A stretch of DNA of 64,000 nt from Clostridiales bacterium UBA6386 (GCA_002437585.1 DJQM01000035.1:84794-148793), one strand, 5' to 3'; numbered from the stretch's first letter, positions 33,739 through 42,254 are shown. Numbers and translations are program-made. The notes: generated from the letters alone by a model not told the origin.

Positions 33739-35631
33739 CTACATTCCGAGATAGGCATCTCTGCGCATAACCGCCGGGGCGCACTTGCGGCAGTAGAAAT
33801 TCTCCCCCACCAGGCTGCTTTCCGACTGATCGCCGCACCGGGCACAGCCGGGGATCCGGGTGATCTTATAGTCGAAAATCCAGTAGCCGGAGCCTGCGCT
33901 GGTGATGCTTGCCCAGGTGTGCTCGTCGTTGACGTGGGCTGGCACCCGGACATAATTATAGATGTTGGAGTCCCGAACCTGGACGTTCCCATCCTCTGTA
34001 ATCTCCTGGAGCGCAATATAGTGGCCGCCCCGGGTCCAGTAGCCCTTGTGCTGGATGGAAACTACCAGGTGGTGGTTCTCCAGTCCCTCCCATGCCTTGG
34101 CAGGCTCATAGGTTTTCTCCACCAGATAGAAATCCATCGCCGGAGGCTCCTTGACGAAAATCATTCCGTCGGTGCCGTTGCGGTGGCTGTAGCTCCCGTA
34201 CCGGCGGCACATCTCCGGCGGCGTCAGCAGCTCATCGGACAGATAGGAAGCAACCATTGCCATGGTGGTAATACCGCAGCCGTTGGTTCGCAGCTGGAAG
34301 CCGCCGAACATGACACCAGGATAGTCCTGCTGCAAATACAGGGGAATCTCCGGGAACCGCTCATGGGCAATATCGGGGTACAGCAGATCAGAGGTTGTGA
34401 CCTCCGCCTTTCCCTCAGGAAGGGCGATCTGGTCATAGGCAAAATCCACCGGGTATTCCGCCCGCGCCTGGGTCAGAATGTCCGCCTCCTGCTCAGTAAG
34501 CTCACTGTCTGCCGTCTCTACCGCCGCCGCGTCCAGCCGGCCGGAGAAATAGAGGATATGGACACCGTCGTCATCGGTAATGGCCGTGGTGTCGCCGCTC
34601 TTACGAGCCGGATCAAAGCACCAGCTATCCAGCTCGGCGGGAAGCTCCCCCTTCTTCACCCGGCTGTAGCCGCCGCCGTCCAGGGCTGAGGCTTCGTCCT
34701 GAGAATACAGGTGTGCCAAGTCCTTGAAGGCCGCCTCGGACTTCTGCTCCGTCTGGGTCAAAGGCTGCAAGCGGGTTCTGGCCGCCTTCCGGAACGCCGT
34801 CAGAGCTTCCTCGGCGGTTTTGCCGTCGGTTTTCAGCAGGATGTACTTGATGTTCACAAGGTAATCCCCGTCGGTGCTTTCCGTGTACGCCACCTCCGGC
34901 GAGGTCAGGTCATAGGTCAGATTGGTAAAGTACATGTAGGAGCGGTTCAGAAGCTGCGCCATAGCCGTCAAATCCTCTTCGGTGGTGCCGAAGGCCTCCT
35001 GAGCCAGCGCGGCTGCATCGGCGAAGCCCTTCTCCCCTGCCAGGGTTTTCAGGGTATCCGGCAGGGAATCCAGGTAGGCCTGGTGCATGGTATTGGGGCT
35101 GTAGAAGCGGTTGTAGCCGTAAAGGTACTTGGTTGCCGGCATTCCCTCCATGTAGGTGGCATACTTCTCCGGGTCGGGCTGGTACTCCGGCTCCAGAACC
35201 AAGGGCACCTCCAGGCTCCGCTGGTTCAGTGCCGCGGCGGTATGCCAGGCGTTCAAGGCCTGCTGGAGGAAATACTGCTGCCAGGAGCCGACGGTGGTAT
35301 CCGCCTGGCAGGGCTGGGTATCCAGCGGCGCGTCAAAATCCGGAGCCGGGGTCTTGCCGTCGGCCCGATACTGGGAAACCTCTGCCCAATACCAGACGGC
35401 AAGCTCCCCGTTTGTCAGCTTGGTGTCCCCGATCCGGGCGATCACCGCCGACGTGTCCCCTTCCCGGGTATAGGTACCCTTGCAGGTCACGTCATTGGGG
35501 TCGCCGTCGGCGGGAACTGTGGCACCCGCCTGAGCCGAGGTGGTTTCCCCCGGAGCGTCCCCATTGTCCCCTGCCGGGGCACAGCCGCATAAAAGCAGCA
35601 CCGCAAGAACCGCCGCCAGAATTCTTTTCAC
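33739..35631 (-). CDS. Lipoprotein fusing PPIase-like, C39-like peptidase and zinc-ribbon parts
   Basis: 630 residues. The signal peptide ends in LLLCGC (lipobox Cys at about 17). The region of about 55-365 resembles a SurA/PrsA-type chaperone ending in a parvulin-like domain (LAHLYSQDEASALDGGGYS, then DDDGVHILYFSGR). From about 440 follows a C39-like papain-fold domain with NGCGITTMAMV (Cys452), GGHYIALQ (His537) and VRDSN (Asp554). The C terminus has a four-Cys zinc ribbon (CARCG, YCRKC). The start is GTG at 35631 after AAAGGGG. Substrate and role are unknown. Confidence 0.75.
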   Translation of the reverse strand: MKRILAAVLAVLLLCGCAPAGDNGDAPGETTSAQAGATVPADGDPNDVTCKGTYTREGDTSAVIARIGDTKLTNGELAVWYWAEVSQYRADGKTPAPDFDAPLDTQPCQADTTVGSWQQYFLQQALNAWHTAAALNQRSLEVPLVLEPEYQPDPEKYATYMEGMPATKYLYGYNRFYSPNTMHQAYLDSLPDTLKTLAGEKGFADAAALAQEAFGTTEEDLTAMAQLLNRSYMYFTNLTYDLTSPEVAYTESTDGDYLVNIKYILLKTDGKTAEEALTAFRKAARTRLQPLTQTEQKSEAAFKDLAHLYSQDEASALDGGGYSRVKKGELPAELDSWCFDPARKSGDTTAITDDDGVHILYFSGRLDAAAVETADSELTEQEADILTQARAEYPVDFAYDQIALPEGKAEVTTSDLLYPDIAHERFPEIPLYLQQDYPGVMFGGFQLRTNGCGITTMAMVASYLSDELLTPPEMCRRYGSYSHRNGTDGMIFVKEPPAMDFYLVEKTYEPAKAWEGLENHHLVVSIQHKGYWTRGGHYIALQEITEDGNVQVRDSNIYNYVRVPAHVNDEHTWASITSAGSGYWIFDYKITRIPGCARCGDQSESSLVGENFYCRKCAPAVMRRDAYLGM

Positions 35632-35664
35632 GCAAAAAACCCCTTTCGGGAAATGATTTGTTAT

Positions 35665-35693
35665 AGTATAACATGGGTGCTTTCGATTTTCAA
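35665..35693 (-). promoter_or_regulatory. Promoter of the PPIase/C39 lipoprotein gene
   Basis: On the minus strand TTGAAA and TATACT are 17 bases apart, just upstream of the GTG start. Confidence 0.65.
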
Positions 35694-35730
35694 TGAGATG
35701 CGACGCATTTTTCCGGATTTTCCCGGCGGC

Positions 35731-35759
35731 TTGACTTTTCCCGGAAAGCATGATACGGT
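35731..35759 (+). promoter_or_regulatory. Possible promoter of the short YitT gene
   Basis: TTGACT and a weak TACGGT with 17 bases between, 27 bases before the start. Confidence 0.4.
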
Positions 35760-35785
35760 TAACCACACCTGACAGGAGGCATTCT

Positions 35786-36391
35786 ATGTTTCGTAATCTG
35801 CCAAAGCTGAATCCCCGGCACTGCGCCGTGGCCTTTTTCGCCTCTGCCTTTCAGGCCTTCGGCATGTACCATATTCACGCCCTGTCCGGGGTGACGGAGG
35901 GGGGCATTTTCGGACTGATCCTGCTGCTGCGCCACTGGCTGGGGCTGTCCCCGGCCTTCAGCAGTCTGATCCTCAACGGCGGCTGCTATCTGCTGGGCTG
36001 GAAAACTTTGGGGCGGGAATTTATCGGCTATTCTGTTGCTGCCGCCCTGGGCTATTCCATGGGCTATCGGGTCTGTGAGCAATTTCCGCCGTTGTTGCCG
36101 GGGATCGCCGAGCTTCCCCTGCTGGCTTCCGTCGCCGGAGCCTTGTTCATCGGCATTGGCGCGGGGCTGTGTGTCCGGGTGGGCGGAGCCACCAGCGGGG
36201 ACGACGCCCTGGCCATGAGCCTGACCCACCTGACGGGCATTCCCATTCAACGGCTGTATCTTGTCAGCGATCTGATTGTGCTGACGTTGTCTCTGAGCTA
36301 CATTCCCCTCCGGCGAATCGGCTATTCCCTGCTGACGGTGATCCTCTCCGGGCAGATCATCGGGTGGATGCAGAAGGGGAAGAAAGAATAA
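35786..36391 (+). CDS. YitT-type membrane protein lacking the DUF2179 domain
   Basis: A 201-residue protein with about five hydrophobic helices resembling the YitT membrane module (FQAFGMYHIHALSGVTEGG, then GIGAGLCVRVGGATSGDD). The soluble C-terminal DUF2179 domain found in the two other YitT proteins of this window is absent. ACAGGAGGCATTCT precedes the ATG at 35786. Function unknown. Confidence 0.75.
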   Translation: MFRNLPKLNPRHCAVAFFASAFQAFGMYHIHALSGVTEGGIFGLILLLRHWLGLSPAFSSLILNGGCYLLGWKTLGREFIGYSVAAALGYSMGYRVCEQFPPLLPGIAELPLLASVAGALFIGIGAGLCVRVGGATSGDDALAMSLTHLTGIPIQRLYLVSDLIVLTLSLSYIPLRRIGYSLLTVILSGQIIGWMQKGKKE

Positions 36392-36469
36392 GCAGCTTCC
36401 CTAAAGATGTCATTGCCGCACCAGTTTGCGGGCTTAAATTGGTACAATAGCTTAGGGAACCTCTGATTT

Positions 36470-36503
36470 ATAGCAATTTAACAAATTAACACGAATAACC
36501 GCA
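36470..36503 (-). mobile_element. Remnant of an IS630-type element end
   Basis: Read on the minus strand this stretch nearly matches the end of the truncated transposase at 44373-44403 (shared GGTTATTCG, GTTAATTT and AATTGC blocks). Only the end survives. Confidence 0.55.
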
Positions 36504-36634
36504 AGCGCAAAACCAGCCGGAACAGTCAGATGGCGTCACCGCCTTCATCAAGCTTATCACTCCTATTACATCCATTGTATTGTATGTTGATTATATAAAA
36601 AAACTCTCAAGATTTTGATTTTCTTGAATGCTAA

Positions 36635-36795
36635 GGAGCCTCTGAATCAATCATCTGCGGCCGTGAGCGGTTCTTTTCCGCTCACTCTTCGGTATCAAAA
36701 ACGGGAAGTACATACAGGATTCCACCGTTTTCGATACCTCGATTGGACGAAAAATCTCTCACTCACAGTTCTTGTCAATTTCATCAAAGCTTCCC
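36635..36795. repeat. MITE-like element, family C (161 bp)
   Basis: Left end GGAGCCTCTGAATCAATC, right end GATGAAATTGAC-type inverse finishing in CTTCCC. The interior contains GGACGAAAAATCTCTC, also found at 49950 in the family B copy. Confidence 0.6.
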
Positions 36796-36909
36796 GGACA
36801 CTGTCGCAATTACACGGATAACCATTTTATCGAGAATGGTATGAAAATCAAAATGCAGGTACCCGGTGGACACCTGCTGGAACCCGCGCGTCAATGCAAA
36901 ACAACCCTC

Positions 36910-36938
36910 TTGCCGGAAAACGGAAACTATGGTATAGT
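36910..36938 (+). promoter_or_regulatory. Promoter of the patatin gene with overlapping palindrome
   Basis: TTGCCG and TATAGT with a 17-base spacer. An 8-base inverted repeat, AACTATGG and CCATAGTT (36926-36951), brackets the -10 box and start site. It may be a repressor operator. Confidence 0.65.
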
Positions 36939-36975
36939 ATTTCCATAGTTAACAGCGTTTTGGAGGAACCGGAAC

Positions 36976-37818
36976 ATGAAAACGGGAGTTGTTGATGTAG
37001 GCGGCGGCCTGCGGGGCATTTACGCCGCAGGCGTTTTGGACTACTGCATGGCGGAGAATATCCATTTTGACCTGGGCATCGGGGTCTCGGCAGGCAGCGC
37101 GAATCTGACCTCCTACTGCGCCGGACAAAAGGGACGCAACTACATTTTCTACACGGATTACGCCTTCCGGAAGGAGTATATGGGCTTTGAGAATTTCCTG
37201 TCCCAGCGATCCTATGTGGATCTGGACTATGTTTACGGCACTCTGAGCCAGGCGGACGGGGAGTACCCGGTGGACTATCCCGCTATCCGGGACAATCCCA
37301 TGGAGTTCTATGTGGTGGCCACGGAGGCCAGAACCGGCCGTCCCAAGTATTTTACCAAGGCGGACATCAAGCAGGACAACTACGACATTATGAAGGCTTC
37401 CTCGTCCATTCCCTTTGTGTGCAAGCCCTATGAGATTGACGGCGTACCCTATTATGACGGAGCTTTGTCCGACCCTGTGCCGGTGGAGAAGGCATTCTCC
37501 CTGGGATGTGACCGGGTGGTGCTTCTGCTGACCAAGCCGGAGCGGCTGCTGCGCACTCCGGGCAAGGACGAAAGGTTAGCCGCCTGCATCCGGCATACCT
37601 ATCCGGCAGCCGCCCGGAGTCTGTGTCTGCGTGCCCAGCGGTACAACGAAAGCGTGGCTCTGGCTCGGCTCCAGGCCCGTCAGGGCAAGGTGCTGATCGT
37701 GGCTCCGGAGGATACCTTCGGCGTAGATACCCTGACCCGGGACAAGGACGCTCTGGATCGGCTCTATCACGCGGGCTACGCCGACGGCGAGAAGATCAAG
37801 AAGTTTTTGGAGAAATAA
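36976..37818 (+). CDS. Patatin-like phospholipase family protein
   Basis: A 280-residue member of the bacterial patatin family (RssA/YlbK-like serine hydrolase). It has the oxyanion loop GGGLRGIYAAGVLD, nucleophile elbow GVSAGS (Ser at about residue 40) and the catalytic Asp in YYDGALSDPVP (usually DGG/DGA). No signal peptide, so cytoplasmic. It is probably a lysophospholipase or acyl hydrolase; the substrate is unknown. It has its own promoter and terminator. Confidence 0.88.
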   Translation: MKTGVVDVGGGLRGIYAAGVLDYCMAENIHFDLGIGVSAGSANLTSYCAGQKGRNYIFYTDYAFRKEYMGFENFLSQRSYVDLDYVYGTLSQADGEYPVDYPAIRDNPMEFYVVATEARTGRPKYFTKADIKQDNYDIMKASSSIPFVCKPYEIDGVPYYDGALSDPVPVEKAFSLGCDRVVLLLTKPERLLRTPGKDERLAACIRHTYPAAARSLCLRAQRYNESVALARLQARQGKVLIVAPEDTFGVDTLTRDKDALDRLYHAGYADGEKIKKFLEK

Positions 37819-37821
37819 GGG

Positions 37822-37853
37822 AAAAGGAGCTGCTTGCCGCGGCTCCTTTTTGC
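37822..37853 (+). terminator. Terminator after the patatin gene
   Basis: AAGGAGC and GGCTCCTTTTTGC form a short stem with a T-run directly after the stop codon. Confidence 0.7.
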
Positions 37854-37857
37854 GTCA

Positions 37858-38220
37858 TTATTTTGCCGCGGAGGCATCGTTTTTAGAAAGCAGATACACG
37901 CAGTACTGGTTCATGCTGATGCCCTCCCGCTTGGCGTGTTCCGTCAGGGACTTGTGCAGACTTCTGGGGATTCTCAGCTTGAACTGGCCGGAGTAGCTTT
38001 CTAAGTCGTCCGGCTCCCGGATGGGAACACCGTCCTCCAGGGCGGCTTCCAGCCAGGCCTGCTTGGCATCCCGAGCGTTGGCTACAGCGGCTTCTACCGT
38101 TTCTCCGCAGGTAATGCACCCGGGTAGGTCAGGATAGGACACCACATAGCCGCCCTCGTCAGAATCCTCCACAATTTCCATGCGGTAAGGAAGCTCCAGG
38201 TATTCATTCAACGTTTTCAT
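37858..38220 (-). CDS. hicB: HicB-family antitoxin
   Basis: A 120-residue antitoxin: an N-terminal degraded RNase H-like HicB fold (YVVSYPDLPGCITCGETVEAAVANA) and a C-terminal ribbon-helix-helix (FKLRIPRSLHKSLTEHAKREGISMNQY) that should bind the operon promoter. The ATG at 38220 lies 22 bases after hicA, the usual toxin-first order of HicAB. Confidence 0.9.
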   Translation of the reverse strand: MKTLNEYLELPYRMEIVEDSDEGGYVVSYPDLPGCITCGETVEAAVANARDAKQAWLEAALEDGVPIREPDDLESYSGQFKLRIPRSLHKSLTEHAKREGISMNQYCVYLLSKNDASAAK

Positions 38221-38242
38221 TGGCAACCTCACTTTCCACAAC

Positions 38243-38458
38243 TTACTTGACCATTTCCACATAAACCCTCTTAATTGGTTCGTGCTTTGGGATGGTGATC
38301 GGCTGACAGCCAGGTTTTCGGAAGGTATAATGGCTGCTGCCGCCTTTGGGCGCGTGCATTTCATAGCCATAGGATTCCAGAACCTTCCGCAGCTCCTCAA
38401 ATCGGAGACCTTTGCTCAGAGAACAAATCCGTTCCAGTAGCTTCTCCCATTTTGACAT
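38243..38458 (-). CDS. hicA: HicA-family mRNA interferase toxin
   Basis: A 71-residue small dsRBD-like toxin with the active His in GGSSHYTFRKPG and the C-terminal basic KRVYVEMVK. It cleaves mRNA when freed from HicB. The start at 38458 follows AGGAGGGATTGGG. Confidence 0.9.
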   Translation of the reverse strand: MSKWEKLLERICSLSKGLRFEELRKVLESYGYEMHAPKGGSSHYTFRKPGCQPITIPKHEPIKRVYVEMVK

Positions 38459-38479
38459 CCCAATCCCTCCTGTTCCTTT

Positions 38480-38508
38480 ATTATATATGGTATCGCATGT
38501 GGTGTCAA
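38480..38508 (-). promoter_or_regulatory. Consensus promoter of hicAB
   Basis: On the minus strand TTGACA and TATAAT with a 17-base spacer, 21 bases before hicA. HicB probably represses here. Confidence 0.85.
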
Positions 38509-38521
38509 GTGTTTTTGCCAA

Positions 38522-38557
38522 CAAAAAGGAGCTGCTTACAGCAGCTCCTTTTTTGGA
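38522..38557 (-). terminator. Terminator after the DUF362 gene
   Basis: AAAAGGAGCTGC and GCAGCTCCTTTT make a strong stem with T-runs on both strands. It lies directly past the DUF362 stop and ahead of the hicAB promoter. Confidence 0.85.
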
Positions 38558-38558
38558 A

Positions 38559-39425
38559 TTATTTCACTTCCACCAGCTCATACTCTCTGCTGCCGAAGCC
38601 CAACGCGGCGGCGGCTTCGATGGTATGCACGCCGTTCCGGCTCTCGACCCGCTCCAGGAAATGGGCCTTGCCCGGATCGTCGCATCCGTAGACCAGGTCG
38701 ATACAGGCCTGGTCGATGGCGATGGGATCGGTGGAGGCCAGCACGCCCATGTCGGCAAGGCAAGGATCCTCGGCCACCTCGCAGCAGTCGCAGTCCACGC
38801 TCATGTTCTTCATGACGTTGATGTAGACCGCGTTTCCCTTGAAAAGCTCCACCACAGAGCTGGCCGCGTCAGCCATGGACTCCAGGAAGGAATCGTGATC
38901 AGCCGTCCAGATCTGCTTGGGATCGCCGGCACCGTGGATATAGGCCTTGCCGAAGGAGGAGGCCACACCGATGGACAGCTGCTTCAGGGCTCCGCCGTAG
39001 CCGCCCATGGGATGCCCCTTGAAGTGGGACAGCACCAGCAGGGAATCATAATTGGCAATATCCTTGCCTACAAAATTCTTGTGGATCACCTTGCCGTTGG
39101 GGATAGGCAGCTCCAGGTCGGGATCCTGGGCGTCCAGCAGGTCAACGGTGAAGTACCGGTTCCAGCCGTGTTCCTCCAGCAGAGCCAGGTGCTTGGCTGT
39201 GGTGTTCCGGGCACCGGGGTAGGCGGTGTTGCACTCGACGACCGTGCCGCCGACATAATCGATGGTCTCCTTCCAGAAGTCCGGACGGAGAAAATTCTGA
39301 TTTCCCTTTTCACCGGAGTGAACCTTCACGGCCACCTTGCCGGGAAGCTCCTTGCCAACCAGCTTGTACAGCCGCAGAACGGCATCCGGGGTGATGTCGC
39401 GGGAAAAATAAACCGTAGATTTCAT
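38559..39425 (-). CDS. DUF362 family protein
   Basis: A 288-residue protein of the DUF362 type, a family often carrying or associated with iron-sulfur ferredoxin domains. Recognisable segments are VAVKVHSGEKGN, FKGHPMGGYGGALKQLSIGVAS and STDPIAIDQACIDLVY. No CxxCxxC ferredoxin cluster is present; only a CDCC near residue 222. Function unknown. Confidence 0.8.
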   Translation of the reverse strand: MKSTVYFSRDITPDAVLRLYKLVGKELPGKVAVKVHSGEKGNQNFLRPDFWKETIDYVGGTVVECNTAYPGARNTTAKHLALLEEHGWNRYFTVDLLDAQDPDLELPIPNGKVIHKNFVGKDIANYDSLLVLSHFKGHPMGGYGGALKQLSIGVASSFGKAYIHGAGDPKQIWTADHDSFLESMADAASSVVELFKGNAVYINVMKNMSVDCDCCEVAEDPCLADMGVLASTDPIAIDQACIDLVYGCDDPGKAHFLERVESRNGVHTIEAAAALGFGSREYELVEVK

Positions 39426-39505
39426 AGGGTATCTCCTTGCTTTCTGGATTGTGCCGAAGGCACATCCTTATTCTAAACCGAATGGGACAAAATGGCAAGC
39501 ATTTT

Positions 39506-39835
39506 TTACAGCTCCCCGTATTCCATGCCGTAGGGCCAGCCGTTAAGCCCGCCCAGGTTATAGAGCCTGGTGTAGCCCAGCTCGTCCAGCTTGACGGCGG
39601 CCAGAGCAGCTCGGCGGCCGGTGCGGCAGTAGAGGAGAATGGGCGCGTCCAGGTCGGGCAGAACGTCCAGAATTTCCGCCTCGTCCATAGTCTCCAGATC
39701 CTCCTGGGGCAGGAGAATCGCGCCCGCCGCGTGCTCAATGGTGTATTCCTCCTCGGTGCGCACGTCCACCAGGACGCTGCCCGGGCAGGTATCTAAAATG
39801 TGCTTTCCTTCCTCGAAGGTGATGAATTCTATCAT
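39506..39835 (-). CDS. Rhodanese-like domain protein
   Basis: A 109-residue single rhodanese domain. The active-site loop is YCRTGRRA (Cys at about residue 74), with the preceding VDVRTEEEYTIEHAAGA. It is likely a small sulfur carrier or sulfurtransferase. It lies upstream of DUF362 with an 80-base gap. Confidence 0.9.
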   Translation of the reverse strand: MIEFITFEEGKHILDTCPGSVLVDVRTEEEYTIEHAAGAILLPQEDLETMDEAEILDVLPDLDAPILLYCRTGRRAALAAVKLDELGYTRLYNLGGLNGWPYGMEYGEL

Positions 39836-39874
39836 GAGAGTTCCTCCTATTTCTGCCTTTTTCTCAAAAGCTTC

Positions 39875-39901
39875 GGCGGCACCGGGAATCGGTGCCGCCG
39901 G
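39875..39901 (-). terminator. Hairpin after the sugar transferase gene
   Basis: GGCGGCACCG and CGGTGCCGCC form a stem just past the stop codon. The T-run is weak, so termination is likely but not certain. Confidence 0.5.
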
Positions 39902-39908
39902 GTAAGAT

Positions 39909-41306
39909 TCAATCGTCCCGATCCATTTCCTTGAGAATTTCGTCGGCCTTCTCCTGGTTTTCCTTGGCCTTGTCGATGCCCTCGGTGCTCTCCTTGCTGA
40001 ACAGAATTCGAATGGTCAGGATCATCAGCTTGACATCCAGCAGGAGGGAATAGTTTTCAATATACATCAGGTCAAGGCGCAGCTTGTCATAGGGGCTGGT
40101 GTTGTACTTGCCGTAGATCTGGGCGTAGCCTGTCAGGCCGCCCCGAACCTTCAGCCGATAGGCAAACTCCGGAATATCCTTGCAGTATTCGTCGGCAATG
40201 ACCTTCCGCTCAGGCCGGGGGCCTACGATGCTCATATCGCCCTTGAGAATGTTGATGAGCTGGGGCAGCTCGTCCAGCCGGAAGGGGCGGATGATTTTGC
40301 CTACCTTGGTAATCCGGGGGTCGTTGTCCGTGGCCAGCACCGGGCCTTCGTACTTTTCCGCGTCCACGATCATGCTGCGGAATTTCAGAATGTCAAATTC
40401 CACCCCGTTCCGGGTCAGACGCTTCTGGCGGAAGAATACCGGACCCCCGTCCTCCAGCTTGATGGCGGCGGCGATGAGCAGCATCAGCGGGGAGAGAATC
40501 AGCAGAACGATGGCACTGATGACAATATCCATAGCCCGCTTGCAAACCCGCTCGGCAGGGGTCAGTCCCGTGCCCTTGACGAGCAGCAGGGGCGTGTCAA
40601 AGAGGGTGATGTTCCGGGCGCCCCGGAGCATGATGTCCGTGAGCTTGGGGGAGACGTAGGTGCGGACGCGGTAGCGGTAGCAGTATTTGAGCAGATCGTT
40701 TCGCAGCTGGGCAGGCACGTCGTTGAGGATCACCGCGTCGTACTTGGGAATCTCCTTCACGATAGCGTCAAGCCCCTCGTCGGAGGAGATCAGCGCGCTG
40801 ATATTGTACTTATCCTTCCGGGTGTCCATCTTGACCTTCAGCTCCACGCCCCGGCGATGGCCGTAAATGAGAAGCATGTCGTGGGGGGCGTACAGCCGGT
40901 GATAGAGGCTGGTGTAGACGAAGATCAGGATCACCGCAATGACGATCTGCACCGCTGTCAGAGTCAGCATTGGGGATGGAGGCAGCAGGGCGTTGCCGAT
41001 CAGGCACAGCTGCCAATAGGTGATAAAATTCACCAGACACAGGGAAACAACCTGCCCGATCACCAGATCCAGCCGGTGAAGCTGGCCGAACATAGTGCAT
41101 TCCGAGTTCAGCAGCAAGGCATACAGCAGAACCCCGTAAATGCCCATCAGCACATATTTCCCTTTGTAGACGAAGTATTCCAGGCCATAGCCGAACTTCC
41201 AGGCAAAGTAATAGGCCAGGGTCAGCAGGATGACCTCCAGCAGGGTTTCCGCCACCCGGACGAAGCCCTTCATATCCTCATAAGCACCGCGGCTTAGCTT
41301 TCTCAT
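39909..41306 (-). CDS. Polyprenyl glycosylphosphotransferase (WbaP-type sugar transferase)
   Basis: A 465-residue initiating enzyme that moves a sugar-1-phosphate onto undecaprenyl phosphate to start exopolysaccharide or capsule units. It has four N-terminal membrane helices (about 15-130), a Rossmann-like middle, a reentrant hydrophobic helix (about 260-290), and the catalytic C-terminal domain (FRQKRL, DELPQLINILKGDMSIVGPRPE, RGGLTGYAQIYG). The C terminus is charged. The start at 41306 follows AAAAAGGATGTG; an ATG five codons upstream overlaps that site. No other polysaccharide genes are adjacent. Confidence 0.9.
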   Translation of the reverse strand: MRKLSRGAYEDMKGFVRVAETLLEVILLTLAYYFAWKFGYGLEYFVYKGKYVLMGIYGVLLYALLLNSECTMFGQLHRLDLVIGQVVSLCLVNFITYWQLCLIGNALLPPSPMLTLTAVQIVIAVILIFVYTSLYHRLYAPHDMLLIYGHRRGVELKVKMDTRKDKYNISALISSDEGLDAIVKEIPKYDAVILNDVPAQLRNDLLKYCYRYRVRTYVSPKLTDIMLRGARNITLFDTPLLLVKGTGLTPAERVCKRAMDIVISAIVLLILSPLMLLIAAAIKLEDGGPVFFRQKRLTRNGVEFDILKFRSMIVDAEKYEGPVLATDNDPRITKVGKIIRPFRLDELPQLINILKGDMSIVGPRPERKVIADEYCKDIPEFAYRLKVRGGLTGYAQIYGKYNTSPYDKLRLDLMYIENYSLLLDVKLMILTIRILFSKESTEGIDKAKENQEKADEILKEMDRDD

Positions 41307-41468
41307 TGTCTGTTTGCACATCCTTTTTATTTACAGCATCCCCAAATGGGCAAAAAAACCATAATCGTTTGAATTTTACCACAAAACACCAGAAAAAGCA
41401 AGTCACAGCCGGAATTTTCCCAAAAGAGCGGAAAGGTGGGGCAGAGCCTTAAGCTCTGCCCCGAAAAA

Positions 41469-42251
41469 TTACCGATGAAAAATGGGCTTTCTGCCCGCAA
41501 AGGTACACACATATCCGAAAATGCCCTTCAGAAGTTCGCAGGCCTCCCGGGAGTACTGCCCAACCCGGCTGGCGGTATGGGCGTCGGAGCCTACGGTGAC
41601 GATTTCGCCGCCCAGCTCCCGGAACCGGCGGAAGTAATCCTCGGTGGGCAGAAACCCGCCGCAGCGATCCAGGCCGCTGGTGTTCAGCTCCAGACCCTTG
41701 CCACGGCTTGCCAGCACCCGGAGGATTTCATCGATGATTTCCCGATGCTCCGCAAAAGGCACAGGCCGGGGAGCCGGGTGGGCGGCGGTTTTCCCAATGT
41801 AGGTCAGGTGGGCAAGCACGTCAAAGTCATCGTGAATCTGAACGCAGGCCAGGGTCTCCTCCAGACACCGATGCTCCGCCTGCCAGACGGTCTTGCCTTC
41901 CCAGAAATCCTGGAAGTACACGTCCAGCCCGTCCACAAAGTGGATGGAGCCAAGGACGAAGTCGAAGGGTCGCCGCTGTAAATCCTTCCGGAATTGGGCT
42001 TTGTTGTCCCGGGTCATGCCGAATTCCATGCCCCGGCGAATTTTCAGTCCGGGGGCGGACAGATGGTCGTATTCCGCGTTGTACTCGGCGGTGTCGAAGG
42101 CCATGTTCCCCATTTTTCCCCGGGGGTCATAGTCGATGTGGTCAGTGAAGCAGATTTCCTTCAGCCCCGCGTCCAGGGCGGCGCGCACCATTTTCTCGGC
42201 CGGGTCATGGGCGTCGAAGGACACCCGTGAGTGCATGTGGTAGTCGTACAT
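41469..42251 (-). CDS. PHP-domain histidinol-phosphatase-like phosphoesterase
   Basis: A 260-residue PHP protein of the HisJ/HisK type. Metal-binding motifs are YDYHMHSRVSFDA, FTDHID, GMEFGM, LGSIHFVDG, DVLAHLTYIG and VGSDAH. It may be histidinol phosphatase, but no his genes are adjacent, so another phosphoester is possible. It lies 3 bases from mutY and is probably in the same transcript. Confidence 0.85.
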   Translation of the reverse strand: MYDYHMHSRVSFDAHDPAEKMVRAALDAGLKEICFTDHIDYDPRGKMGNMAFDTAEYNAEYDHLSAPGLKIRRGMEFGMTRDNKAQFRKDLQRRPFDFVLGSIHFVDGLDVYFQDFWEGKTVWQAEHRCLEETLACVQIHDDFDVLAHLTYIGKTAAHPAPRPVPFAEHREIIDEILRVLASRGKGLELNTSGLDRCGGFLPTEDYFRRFRELGGEIVTVGSDAHTASRVGQYSREACELLKGIFGYVCTFAGRKPIFHR

Positions 42252-42254
42252 TTT

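Larger units (their letters stand above)
36392..36975. other. Gene-free gap with element remnants
   Basis: 584 bases without a gene. It holds a scrap of an IS630-type element end (36470-36503, matching the sequence after 44373 in opposite orientation), a MITE-like copy (36635-36795), a small hairpin CAGGTacccggtggACACCTG-like repeat (about 36853-36876) of the kind also seen at 43720, and the promoter/operator of the patatin gene. Confidence 0.7.
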
